From positions 12,317,001 to 12,381,000 of the forward strand of contig CM073325.1 in the NCBI GenBank assembly GCA_037043015.1: a DNA stretch of 64,000 nt, read 5' to 3'. The translations under genes were made by a program, and so were the position numbers. Of this stretch, positions 37,263 to 49,394 are shown piece by piece (the first letter of the stretch is position 1; every line of letters starts with the position of its first letter). Under the pieces are notes generated by a model. That model was not told the origin of the DNA and made no database searches. It saw only the letters and a program-made list of their open reading frames with translations. This DNA comes from Bryum argenteum. Lineage: Eukaryota > Streptophyta > Bryopsida > Bryales > Bryaceae.

Positions 37263-37668
37263 GTGCCAAGGAATTGGCTTCCAAGGGTAATTTGGGGTTG
37301 CAGACCTCAAATTTGAATTCAAAATTACCAAAAACGATCTTGGGCAGGGAGGTCCAAACGGAGAATTCTACAAATTTTGAAGAAAAAATCCTATTCGCTG
37401 ATGGGGGCTCCGAAAAATGCTTGTAGCAGTGAAATACAGGGCCCTTGTGTTCTCCTTTGGAGGTGGGGCCCCAGTTTTCGGTTTTTCAATTTTTGACCCC
37501 CTCAAGGTCATTTTTTTGAATTTTTTTTGAAATTTGGGGTCTACACCCCCATTTTATTCTTAAGGGCCTCTTCTAGGAATTTAAAGGGCTTATAAGCAAA
37601 AAAAAATCGGAAAGCCTTTATTAGCCTCCCTCCATATTTGGAAATTCCAAGGGGAACACGGATTGAGT
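37263..37668. other. Spacer right of the Harbinger element
   Basis: AT-rich DNA with poly(T)/poly(A) runs. I recognise nothing in it. Confidence 0.4.
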
Positions 37669-37917
37669 TTAGTGTCCGGCTGCTTTTAGAATGTCTTTTA
37701 ACCGATTATCATAGCTATTTCTTGCAACTAGCAACCTGACTACACTACCGTTGTTCACAGTTTCTCTCAATCTTATATTGTCCAATATTGATAGATAGAT
37801 AGAAACTCCGGTCCTTTCTAAGGGGCCGGCGTGAATGAAGTGTCCGTTCATAATGCTAAATTCCCGATGACCACCAGACAAGGGGAAATTAGAACAATAC
37901 GATTGTCCAATATACAT
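37669..37917 (-). repeat. Dispersed repeat with conserved peptide, copy 1 (partner at 55391-55582)
   Basis: The minus-strand frame reads PLSGGHREF...GHFIHAGPLERTGVSIYLS and the copy at 55391-55582 reads PLSDGHRF...RHFIHAGPVNRTGVFIYLS in the same orientation. Nucleotide similarity is clear over about 100 bp (ACTCCGGTCCT...GGCCGGCGTGAAT). The conserved peptide may be chance translation of a conserved DNA repeat. Because the second copy lies 3' of the LINE, this could be the tail of a related LINE, but that is inference. Confidence 0.55.
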
Positions 37918-38279
37918 TCATATAGGAGTAAAGCTTGAATTCCATATTTGGGCTTAATTGACATACTTCAATCATGGTTATGATTATTTCATACTTGTGT
38001 GACGAATCTTTCTTGTACATTTTCTTTCATACATTTACCGTTCTTCAAATATCTGATATGCATGATATGAATGACATGACATAGATCATTAAGTAGCCAA
38101 AAAATTTAAATACGGAGGAGAGTAACCTAGACTTCGATACACCTCATAAGAACTATTTTTTGAGAATTTAAAATTGAAGGAGGTTATGTCAAACCCAAGC
38201 AGCCCGGGCAAAGGTTTGAGTACCAATTGATCCAAATTGGTCTAGTAAGACCATCAGTTCCTTCCAGTCAATTTCTGAG
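37918..38279. other. 3' flank of the MRS2-type gene
   Basis: AT-rich. It must include the 3'UTR of the minus-strand transporter gene. No other feature is seen. Confidence 0.4.
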
Positions 38280-41200
38280 TCAAATAAAATCATAGTATCT
38301 GCACCAACCCAGAATAATAGCAGACAAGAAAATACTACCTGTTAAAGACCATGAAACTACTTCCCAAAAACGCACAAATGGCCCCGGTTCAAAAAGAGGT
38401 ATTTCTATGTTCATGCCAAATACCCCAGTCAAAGCTATAGAACAACTTATCACAAGAGTTGATACGGCTAATATGATGTTCAATTTCAATAACTTATTTT
38501 GATGATCATCGAGCATGATTTTCACATAATCTTCCGTGTCATCAACAGCCTCCTTTACCTACACATGAGCAAAGTCTACATCTCACTTTTAGAACATAAG
38601 ATCTCCCTCTAAAACCTCAATTACTAAAGATAAAAATACACCAAGATATGAATTTTCATCTACACTAAAAATATTACAAACATTAGTTTGGGATTAGATA
38701 TCTAAAACTTAAATATATGAAGATGATATAATCAAATGAAATGTAATTATATGTTGAATTTTGGATACATTATTTGGTGTTACACCCTTCAAACTAGGTC
38801 GAATTGTTTCAATTACAAATAGTTTGAGAAATATTTATTTTTGCACACAAGGGGATAACAATATACCGATGCCACATGTTGTACAATCCTATCAATAAGC
38901 ACGAAGTAGGCCTCCAATAGGCATTCCAAGTCTTCTACATCCCTTATCTTGACATTGGACATGCGAGTGCTACCCAACCTTTGTAGCGATTTTGCATTGT
39001 TTTCATGTAATGTCACAAGTTTCAAGTGGTCCCTATTTCAATAAAAAAGAAAACTCATCTTTATTAAGAACAAAACCAAAACTAGCTTAAAGCCTTCTAA
39101 TGGTAATGTGAGTATATTAATTTGTAATGTTTAACACATCAAAATGACGACCCTATTCGTCATTTCAACAAATTTTGAAGATTGTACACATTTTGAGTTG
39201 AGGCTTATGTTCCATCATGTAACTCTTAGAAATATAAGAATATTTGAAGCTCTTTGATCCAATGTTTTAAAGACACTATTCATCATTTTAAAATGGTATA
39301 CCTCATCCAAATTGCTTATATGCTCTATCGAATATCTACAAACACGATCTCGTGCATATTACACTAATAGAAAGGTGTGGTATTTCCACAAAGCTCTTTA
39401 CTCTTTACGTGTCTCATTCCACTCAACTTGGTGGAAATACCTAACTCCTCCACTAGTGTCATTCTTAAGAGTGGTTTATGAATGTTGTGCATTTTCCAAT
39501 ATGCATAAATGTATCAACCGTGTACGTTTTGTAGGTGGTAACGCCAGTGTATGCGGCGGAGAAGATCCAAGGTCCTTTTGTTTAGAATGATCGTCAATCC
39601 TATATTTAGAATCAAAGTGCATTAATGAGAAAATGGGCATAAAAAATAGCTTGGAAATTCAAAAGCTTTCAAACGAGTGGAATAATAATCTGAATAATAT
39701 ATGTAAATTCATATTTATGTATATTATATTCAGTGAAGATTAAGTCTTTCTTAAAACGACATGAGAGGACCTTGGTGGGCTCCTTTTGTTTGGTGAATAC
39801 CACCGCTTTGCCGGTCTAACAATGTGCATCGAAGGCACGGGATGGTCCATGGAGGAGGGATGGTTTGGCGAGGAGGGATGATCCGGTGAGGATGCGGGAT
39901 GGTCTGGCGAGGAGAATGGATGGTCCATGGAGGTGGGATTGTCCGTGGAGTTGATGTCATGGCCGTGCTCAAGGGAGGCCTCACTTGAGGCATCCTCTTG
40001 GGAGACGTTGGAAGTCGGGGATTCATTGCTCGTTTCCTCTATCAACTTTGCCGTCAGATACATTTCTGCCATGTCACCATCGTCGTCTAGGAGATGTTCA
40101 AGCTCATCTCTCACCTTCAGTTTCCATTCCCAATTGTATGTTCAATTTTAGCTTTCAATACTAAAATGGAAGCTTATCTACATGACTATATGACATCAGA
40201 TGCAGATGAGAATGGGTGGACAACATGAGAGTTAGATCCCTATATATGGCTATAAGTATCTGTTAGTATCGTAGGCATTAGGGGAGGATTGGGGTGTTGG
40301 AATGCCTAAATTAGAAATTGGGTGTTTCCAATAAAGTACATTGGTGCACATCACAACACTCTATTTCTTGCATGTTTGTGTGTGTGATCTCCGAAACCCG
40401 CTCTGTCTGTACCCGCTCTGTTAAAGTTAGTGGCGATATTGGCATGGCGTCATGATGTGGGTGCCACTTCACGTGGTACCCACAAAACCCGGATTGGTTC
40501 AAAGTTTTTGATGTCAAATCAAGTAAAGGACATTTGAAATGACCATAACTATTTTGTGACGAAAAAATTAATTTTCAAGCCAAAATTACTAGACATGTTG
40601 AGACCCCAATTCTCATGTAATGATTTTGTGTATGAATCTTGAAACATTGATATAATAGGTCTTTTTAAATGATTCATTAATGGTGAATTTTCACTAGATT
40701 ACTCTAACTCTGACAATAAGTGCATTCATGAATGGTTATTATGCTCATGTGGTGTATGCATAATATTTTCTCCATAAATATCTTAATATCTTATAGTTAA
40801 CCATGTTGGCATTTATAGATGAGTATTACATGTTTTGAACAAACACTAACCCGATGAACACGGCCTGTAATTTGCACCAAACGATTCTTTACATGACGAA
40901 CAATTTCCAAGTTCGTTGCACTAACATGCAAGGTCAAGTCATCCAAAGCATTTTGAGCATTTTCTGCCAAGGTACATGCCTTCTCACACCCCCATACAAC
41001 CAGTAATTAAAAGGCAAATTGTTCCCACATGTAAATACAAAAACATACTTATGGAGTTTGCACATATAGGCATCACGCACACGTTGATGAGCATAAATGA
41101 ACATAAAAAATGCTCTCAACAAATTTATTGTAAGCAAATTTCTATATCTCAATTATAAAGGAAAATTGGACGTTCATAAGGTATACCTAGATTAAGTCTC

Positions 41201-42571
41201 ATCTAAGACTTGTACCAACATCTCAAGTAATTATAACTTATTGCTCACATTATAACACATCATGTAAAACTATTCTACATACAACCTCAAAAAAGACTTT
41301 TTTTCAATGATAAAATAAAATCTAAGAGTATGCAATCAACTCAATATTCTTAGTGCAAAAAACATACACAGTAGGTTTACTACCCCACAATGCTTTAAGA
41401 AGCATGACGACCTCTCTCACTCACTAAGATAAAGCCATGACAAAAATTGATATGAAATACTCTTTTGCTTGCAAGGCATTAGAGAAGATAACCTCGGAAT
41501 CAAGATGGTTACAAGCAGCTTCCAAGCAAGCCTCCAATGCTTGAAACTCGAATGGCAAGGACCGGTGATAACCGTGTGCTCCACGCGTAGGTGTAGCATC
41601 ACTGTCTTCACGATCTTGAGGGTGATGTGTGCAGCTTGGGTCATTGTGGTTGCATCGGGATCCATCGCGGGTGGGCTTGCATCACATGGGAGAAAGTTAG
41701 CCAACTCACAAAACCCTCTCAATCAATTCAAGGCAACATCCAAGCGAGCTCTTGGACACTCTTTGCAAACAAAGCCCAACACTCTTCGCAAACAAAGCCC
41801 AACATAGGTAAGGATGTGTTGATACTCGATAGCGACAACCTAAGTGGCACAAATCTTACGGTGAGGTCATGAATTTTGTCGCCATGCTACAATTTTGCCC
41901 GAATGCGGGATACACACCCGACAATGCATTGGATGTTGCCCTAATTCTATAGAAGAAAGCTGAGATCCCTACCTGATTGCTTTGGTTGGAAGGGAGGCGC
42001 AATCGGAGCTCTTGCACAAACTGGGCCACTCGTGGGTTGCTGGAATCAAGGAGGAAAACTTCTTGAGCGGTGATGATCGTCTTTATGTGCTCTAGGTTTA
42101 CCACAATTGCATGCTCGCGACCCAGAATTGTAGAAGGGTATGAAAGCACCGGGTCCAGCACTCGAAGATCTCGGGCTGGCAGATGCGCTTGCCGCATAAT
42201 CACACTCTTTGTCACCTCCATATCCTGATGGAAGGAAGAAAAATATTTGTCCCCTCAGGTAGCAAGATTAGATTGAAGTCGATGCACGTAACCATGCATG
42301 CAGCAATACAATCACAAGTGGAAGATGTTTCCCTCCTTAATATATCGGGTATGGTGGTGTTTTGAGACCAAATCAAAAGCTGTAAGTGCTAATTAGAGAA
42401 TTTTTAGGGTTGCAGAGAAAAGAGCTGCAAGAATTGCAGAGTGGTGACCTGGGAGATACCGTGCATGTCAATGTGGAGCCAGACTCGTTTCTCGGCTTTG
42501 TTTCTGCCATATGCTTTTTGCCCTTGGTGCCCATCACCCTCCTTTGCGACCACTCTGTTTCTCATTGTCAT
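38280..42571 (-). CDS. MRS2: MRS2/CorA-type magnesium transporter, 7 exons, 491 aa
   Basis: Channel-forming Mg2+ transporter of the plant MRS2/MGT family. Exons in coding order: 42571-42449, 42224-41973, 41675-41493, 40979-40851, 40114-39771, 39032-38867, 38558-38280; phases join to 491 aa. Family blocks in order: ARDLRVLDP, YPSTILGRE, IVVNLEHIKTIITAQEVFLLD, LPFEFQALEACLEAAC, VRDELEHLLDDDGDMAEMYLT, LLEAYFVLID, DDTEDYVKIMLDDHQNKLL. The C-terminus has two membrane helices, with the diagnostic GMN at 447-449 closing the first and a FLSAIILGW helix in the second. Oddities: exon 5 adds about 30 residues of tandem S-S-P-D-H-P repeats (about 292-321), and the donors of exons 1 and 5 are GTC rather than GTA/G, chosen because only these keep phase. 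Membrane (plasma, ER, plastid or mitochondrion) not predictable. The start ATG at 42571 is the first in frame. Confidence 0.93.
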
Positions 42572-43713
42572 TAAATTGGGAGAAGAGATCAATTGCTTAG
42601 ACCTGATTTTGAAGGTTGCTGCATGTCTCTATTCGGTGAATTTCGAACTCGAATTTCCTGCACTCATCCTTTTCCTTTGACATACTGCAACTGCAGGCTT
42701 CCTCAGAATCCGTCGTTGTGGTTGCTTACATTGAGAGAAGATGCCCTAATTGTGTGATACTCTAATGTGCCTCTTTATATGCACTATTGCTTGCATCTTT
42801 TATAGTAAGAGTAGCAGGAATAACTGTATGTGCACATCAACATTCGGAGACTTCTGTCCAATATTTATTTCTTTTCTAAAAATGACTTTGATAACCTAGT
42901 TTACAAATTTTTGAGATTTCACTTCGGCATCACCCTTAGGCTTTAAATTACGTATTTTTGGAGATTTCGATATCATTTTTGAAATTTAAACAGTTTGTTA
43001 TTGTTTTAGATCAATTTTAGAGATTATGTTATATTCCATGATATGCCCATTGGTTTTTTTATCAATGTTTCCAAGAAGAGTTATTAAATCATTTCAGGAC
43101 CTCGTTAGTCGTTACTGCAATTAGGGTTTTTGGGTACTACTCTCCACTCTCTGGCTGCACTAGTTGAGGTTCTTCATTTCATTTCACAAGTATTATTTCA
43201 TTGGAATATTGTGAACATATTCTGAATATATCAAAAGCATGGAAGTTAGCTAATATTTCAAATTGGCCCCAAGGCTCTATGAATTGACCCTATGACTTAG
43301 TAAATTCATGACCCCATGACCTTGTTTTTCGTTTTACAAAACTACCGCAAGGGCTTTTATATAAAGGAAAATTGGCCCTCACTTGATTAATTTTTGATGT
43401 ATTCTTAAAGCGTCCCTAAAGAATTGCTTGCAAGTTCCTTGTGGGCGGCAGTCTCTGCTTTAGCTCCGAGCTCCAGGCTGATTCGGCGAGACTGGGAATC
43501 GAGATCCCTGGTCGAGATCTTACCCCTCAGAGTATTGTATAATATGGTATACGACATTGCGAAGTAAATCGTCAATAAGTCGCGGTTGACTGCACGAGTA
43601 GAAAGTTATCAAAGTATATGGTACATGAACTGTGCAGTAAGCGTAACTCATTCCCATATAAACGACAGAAGGTAACTGTTTCAACTTCTGCATGGCAATA
43701 GCGTCTACGATTT
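42572..43713. other. Upstream DNA of MRS2 and spacer up to the copia insertion
   Basis: Presumed MRS2 promoter near 42572-42900. A minus-strand frame at 43520-43717 (65 codons) runs up to the copia target site without recognisable features. Nothing else is identified. Confidence 0.4.
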
Positions 43714-43718
43714 CCAAC

Positions 43719-43855
43719 TGTTGGTATTAAGAGTCAAGCTCAAAGAGAGCAAGAGTGAATTGAGCAGCGAATTAAATACACTCTGTGGTACACAGTTGTG
43801 AGTACCATGGTTATGGGATTACCCTAAACCTAATCTAAATATAAAGATGATGACA
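43719..43855 (-). repeat. 3' LTR of the copia element (137 bp)
   Basis: Begins TGTTGGTATT and ends GATGATGACA on the plus strand. It matches the LTR at 53608-53744 at 135 of 137 positions. The polypurine tract (ATTGAGAGGGGG on the minus strand) abuts it on the inner side, which fixes it as the 3' LTR. Confidence 0.95.
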
Positions 43856-46800
43856 CCCCCTCTCAATCTGGCAGAGTATCTGTCGGAGTGCAGATCTGTG
43901 TTTTTGTTGTTTTTGTAGTGTATCCTCAATCGGCGGAATGGATATCTGTCGGTGCCGATGGGTCGAGTTGGTGTTGACGGTGGTGTGGGCCGTAGCGAAA
44001 CTGGTGACTCTTTCCTTCGGCGCGATTGCAGAAGGTGTAGAGAGAGTTCTTGCGCGAGGCCAGGGGCGTCCTCTACGAGTGCCGCTGAGGCGTGCTGAAG
44101 GAGCAGGTGCGATTGTACACCAAGAGAGGCAATTTTCTCCTGTAACCCTAGGTAGGGTTTACTTCCTATTGTCTCTTGCTTCGAGGAATGATTGTGTCGC
44201 ATGTGTTGATGTCGTGTAGCTTAATTTGCAGGCTGATTCTGTCAATGTTGTGAGATTATCGTTGATGCTGCTTGCGCTCGAAGTAATTGGACAATTGTTG
44301 TTAGGGTTCCTCGCAGATGGAGAAGGAGGTCATTGCTGGTGCTGTGCGTGTGGACGTGACTCGTGTGAGTGTAACCTGGGGAAGAATCGAGAAGAAGACT
44401 CGGGTTTTGACATCAAGAGGTTAGGATCTAAGAGGTCTAAGGTATATGCGGTTAAAAGGGGAAGGAGACTTGGTATTTTCAGAACATGGGATGAGTGTAG
44501 TGAACAAGTACTAGGGTTTAGCGGTGCTTAGCATAAGTCATTTAGGACTGTAGAGGAAGCAGAATGTTATCTAAGAGGGATTTGATCTGTTTTGTAGGAA
44601 AGATAAGCTAAATAGGTTCAAGTTGTTTCTATGTAGTTCAAATTTTATCCGCCCAAGAGGCTTTGTAAGAATGTCAGCGGGTTGTAACGCTGTGCTAATG
44701 AATTTGAGACTTATTTCCCCCTCTAGCACACGTTCTCTTACAAAGTGATGGTGTATCTCAATATGTTTGCTGCGTGAGTGAAAGACAGGGTTCTTTGCTA
44801 ACTTGATGGCACTCTGGTTGTCACAGAAAAGCTGAATTGGAGGAGTGAGAGAAGAGCTAATGGTGGTATTAGTGTGATGTACAGGGGTAGGTAGAGGTGG
44901 AAGAACCTGCAGCTCCTGAAGTAAGCGGGAAATCCAAACACCCTCTTGTACGCCATCGCTCAAGGCTCTATACTCCGACTCGGTGGAGGATCGTGACACC
45001 GTGAGCTGCTTTTTTGACTGCCAGCTGATGGAGCCACCGGCCGCGATGAAAAGGTAAGCGCCAACGCTCCTTCTTGTGTCTGAGCAGGTTCCCCAATCTG
45101 CATCGGTATACCCTGAAATTTGCAATGGTTCATCGTGTCTGTAAAGTAGACCATGATCCGTGGTCCCTTTTAAGTACCTCAGAATGTGTATGGCCGAATC
45201 GAGATGTGCTTGTTGAGGGGCTGACATATATGAGGCTATGCGATTCACTGCAAATGAAATATCAGGCCGAGTTATGGTGAGAAAAATCAGCTTGCCTACG
45301 AGTTGGGAATAGTACGTAGAGTCTACTGACTCTGTTCCTGTGTCTGTGACGAGGGACTGGCCTGCTGGGAGCGGGACTTTAGCGGCGTGAAGACCCGGGG
45401 GGAGAAATTGGTCGATGATAGATGCTGCATAATCTCGTTGATGAAGGAGTATACCTTCAGGTAAATATTCGAATAGCACCCCTAGGTACTTCTGAATGCG
45501 TCCCAGGTCCGTCATGGAGAAGGTAGCTATGAGAAATTTTTTGATCCATGATATGAGTTTCGAGCAGCTCCCGGTGATGAACAAATCATCGACGTAGAGC
45601 ATCACAAGGAGGATTTGATTTTTTTGATGTAGATAATATAAATTCGGGTCAAAGGAGCTGCGGTGAAGACCCATATTGCAGAGAGAAGAATCAATGCGTT
45701 CGTACCACGCACGGGGCGACTGCTTCAAGCCGTACAGGGAGCGTAATAATTTGCAAACCTTGTGTTCTTGTCCCTTGATTTCAAATCCTGGAGGTTGTTG
45801 CATGTATACGTTTTCCTTGAGAATGCCATGTAGAAACGCCGTTCTCACATCCATGTGGTAAATCTCCCAGTTATTGGTTGCAGCTAAGGCCACAGTAGTA
45901 CGAATGGTTACCCATTTGATCACCGGAGCGAACGTCTCCTCGAAATCGATGCCTGCTTTCTGTTCGAAGCCCCTTGCGACAAGGCGAGCTTTGTGAGTAG
46001 GGGACGAGCCGGGAAGACCAGGTTTGGTGCGATAGACCCATCTGCAGGTGATGGGGCGAATGCCAGGTGGTAAGTCTTCGAGCTCCCAGGTATGGTTTTC
46101 ATAAATGTTGTCAATCTCTTTCTGCATCGCTTGCTTCCAGTGTGGTTCGCGAATTGCTTGCTTAAAAGTAGGCTCAGTGTGGTCAGAACCTGAAGGATTG
46201 GGTTCGGAAATAGAGTAGATTGATACAGGATGACAGTCAGGAGTCAAAGACGATAAAAAGACATAGTAGTCTCCAAGCTTTATGCTTGGAGCCCGGGTTC
46301 TAAGACTGCGTCGGGGAGGGATGGGTACTGGCACGGGGGTTAAAACTAATGGCAAGGGTTGTGCTGTCACAGGTTCACGGGAGCAGACTGGAGAAGTGGG
46401 AGCATTGGACAGCGGGGGAGAAAGGGAGTCTGAAACGGGAGGGAGTGATATAGGTGACGAAGGTTGAGGGAACTCAGGGAGGAATTGTTGGGGGTTTTGA
46501 ATTTCCAATTCTTTTTGAGTGGAGAGAGGTTGGGTGCTATCTAGGGGATTGTAGTGGTATGTAGGTGGTAGGACTGGAAGCGTAAAGCTAGACTCGTTGA
46601 AGACTACGTCACGACTAATGATTATTTTTCTAGATACTGGGTTGTAGCAGCGATAGGCTTTAGATTGTTCATCATAGCCTAGAAACACTGTCGTGAGTTA
46701 CCGAACCGAAGAGACCAAAATTAACTCAATTTACCCTTACAACCTAGCAAGATGGTCCACCTTCCGGGTAACGTTCCACGGAGATTCTATGAAGTGTGAA

Positions 46801-47867
46801 GACAAGACGAAATCCGGATTGATCACCGGGTTGACGCTACAACGACCAACACGTTCTAGTGTACCGGATCAGGGAACGCAAGAGTTTAGACCTGACTGGT
46901 TCCTTAACCCAAAACCCCAGGGTGACCGGTTGATTCTGATCCGGTTGCTCCCCCAACTAAACTATTACTTTGACCGGTTAGGGCATGTTAGTGAGTGATG
47001 ATTTAATTTAACCTCCGTAAGTCCTTGGAGGGGTTCTCCCTGTAAGTTTTTAACAGAGCACGGAATGGGCACTCTCCTCCGGTTGATTAGGGTGACTGAG
47101 TTTCACCTATACTCGTATCCTTCTCTCTCTCTACCCGGGTTCCTCCTTTACAACTGTCGCTACCGTCGGGTGATTTGTTTAAACGGTAGGTCACACCGGC
47201 AGCTGTCCGGTTCTCTCCTTCTCTCTGGGCGACACAACTTGTGATCCGGTCTGCAGTGAGTAGCATCCCACTACCCTGCCCACGAGATTTCTACTAACGT
47301 ATACTGGGGGTTAGCTGGCACCCGGGGTTACGTGCAACTCCCGTCGTGGACTTTCCTCACCCGAATATCCCATCCGGGGGGTGGTTATGAAGGGTGGCTT
47401 TACTCGCCAGTCCCAACTCCTCTGTCCAGTCCGGTTGGAATCACAACCCCCCTTGGCACTCGCTAAACACCTCCAGGACGCTCGGACTCCTCTCACTGGG
47501 ACCTCTTACTGACGGCGTTACTCCTCCGGCTATCCCCTCCTCGGATATCTCAGACTCGTAACTACCAGACCAACAAGGGACTTCCTGTCTGCCCACAACC
47601 GGTTTTCAATCCTCACTTTACACAAAATACCAAGCAAATCACTCACACATGCACAAAGAAAGACGCAAGGTTTCGATGCAAATTGAACCTTTACTCACAG
47701 AGGTGGATCGCAAAAGACCCGAAGGACTCCGCAGAGTCTTCGGTAAATCTGAGGGTTCCGGATTTCCGGAAACCCTATCGTATCCGAATTCCCGGCCTCC
47801 GAGATTCCCGGGTGAGTGGCCAAAAGGGCATCTACTATTTCTAGCTACCTCTAACCTAACTAATTTA

Positions 47868-48890
47868 TTAATTAATATCTTCTTCCGGCGGCGTGGGGCG
47901 GCTCGAGGGGTCTGGCGGCGGGGGTATTCCTCCTGGGAGTGCCTTTCCACTCGCGGGGAGGGGAACCTGCCTCTTTGATCGACCCGAGTGTCGATGTAAA
48001 ACCTCGGGTTTCTTGTGTCCTCCGCTCTTCCACCGTCCCGGGAGTGCCTTCAACTTCGATGGAGGGGGCACGGGTTGGACTTCCACTTCTTCCCGAGGGA
48101 CCACGGGCTCCTCTTGCTGCTTCCGAGGGGCCACGGGTTCATTCTGCTGGTCCTGTTCGCCCGGATCTCCCACCTCGTTGACTTGGGCCTCCGGGTGAGG
48201 TACTACCTCCTCAACCTGCTCGGGGAGTCCTGCCTCTTCTCCCGTGACACCGTCCACCGGATTCTCATCCGGTTGTTGAGAGGGGTTAACCTCTCCTTCT
48301 ACCGCCTCTTCCACCTCGGAGGGACCAGGTAGCCCTACTTCACTCGGGATGTCACCTCCCCGAAGGGGAGTTACATCTCGGTCTTCCTCTCTCCTCCTCC
48401 GAACGCCACCATCAATCGGGATCCCCTCTCTTCCGAAACGGGCGGGGACACTTCCTCGACCTTCATGGGCACCGCCCCTCCGTGGGCACCTGCGGGGTGC
48501 GAGCACCTCCTCTTCCGGAAGGGCTTCCTTCATCTCCACGTGGGGGGGCCCCGAGAACCTTCCCGTGAGGGTTCGGAACTCCTTGAGGCACTGGTTGATA
48601 CCGGTTGCGTGCCTCCTGAGCAACTCCAGGGATTGGGGAGACTCGCTAATCCCAATCCGGGCATCGTAGAAGGTGGCCTTTGTTTGGGCCTCGGCATCCG
48701 GTTGCGGCACCTTCGAGGATGGAGTGCAACACCGTCCTGTCAATATTCTCGCAACCTCCGGAGTGCGACCTCCCCTCTCTGTACAACCCTCTCCCGAGGG
48801 CTTCCACCTCCGGATGCGCCTCCGTGTCCGAGGGGTCCAGTTCACATTGGACTCCCACGGATGCCTTCTCCTTCGGCCGGGCCTTGACAA
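47868..48890 (-). CDS. Low-complexity Pro/Glu-rich frame of the nested element, 340 aa
   Basis: A second long frame of the nested element on the same strand, downstream of the 394-aa frame. It is rich in Pro, Glu, Arg and Val with no recognisable domain. In such GC-rich DNA long frames occur easily in all frames, and the opposite strand is open too, so its reality is doubtful. It may be the tail of the element's coding region. Confidence 0.3.
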   Translation of the reverse strand: MSRPGRRRRHPWESNVNWTPRTRRRIRRWKPSGEGCTERGGRTPEVARILTGRCCTPSSKVPQPDAEAQTKATFYDARIGISESPQSLELLRRHATGINQCLKEFRTLTGRFSGPPHVEMKEALPEEEVLAPRRCPRRGGAHEGRGSVPARFGREGIPIDGGVRRRREEDRDVTPLRGGDIPSEVGLPGPSEVEEAVEGEVNPSQQPDENPVDGVTGEEAGLPEQVEEVVPHPEAQVNEVGDPGEQDQQNEPVAPRKQQEEPVVPREEVEVQPVPPPSKLKALPGRWKSGGHKKPEVLHRHSGRSKRQVPLPASGKALPGGIPPPPDPSSRPTPPEEDIN

Positions 48891-49394
48891 GACTCACTCC
48901 ACCTTCTCCCTCCTTAGCCGGGCCGTCTCTCGCCGCATCTCCTCGGCTAACTCCGGATACCTCTCTACGTTGGGGGTCCGAAAACCCGCTCGAGTCGCGC
49001 CAGGGAGGTGAACAACTGTTCATTCTCCCGATCTACCTCCTCCATGGCTAACCGAATGGGGTGGAGGATACCCTCGCTGGGTATCCGGTAGTAAGGACGG
49101 GGGAGCACTGGGGTAGTGTTTCCCGTCCCGGGGGTCACAACTCTCCCCGTGGGACGACTCGGGGCCGCCACCGATCTTTGGGTGGCGGGGGCTGGTCGCT
49201 TCTCTGCTCTCCGTAACTCCGGCCGGGGAGGTGTGGTCCTCTCCGGAGTGTCTTCCTCCTCCGTGATAATCAGCCTTCTCTTCACCTTGGGCTGGCTCTC
49301 CGGGATCGGTTCTTCTACCGGAGTAGGGGCCGGATCATGTATCGGTGCGGGGTCCGGACTTGGGGCCCGCTCCTCCTCGATGGCCCTCGGTGAA

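Noticed and set aside
43520-43717. Minus-strand 65-codon frame ending at the copia target site as a disrupted gene
   Set aside because: No family similarity, and no matching continuation was found on the far side of the insertion.
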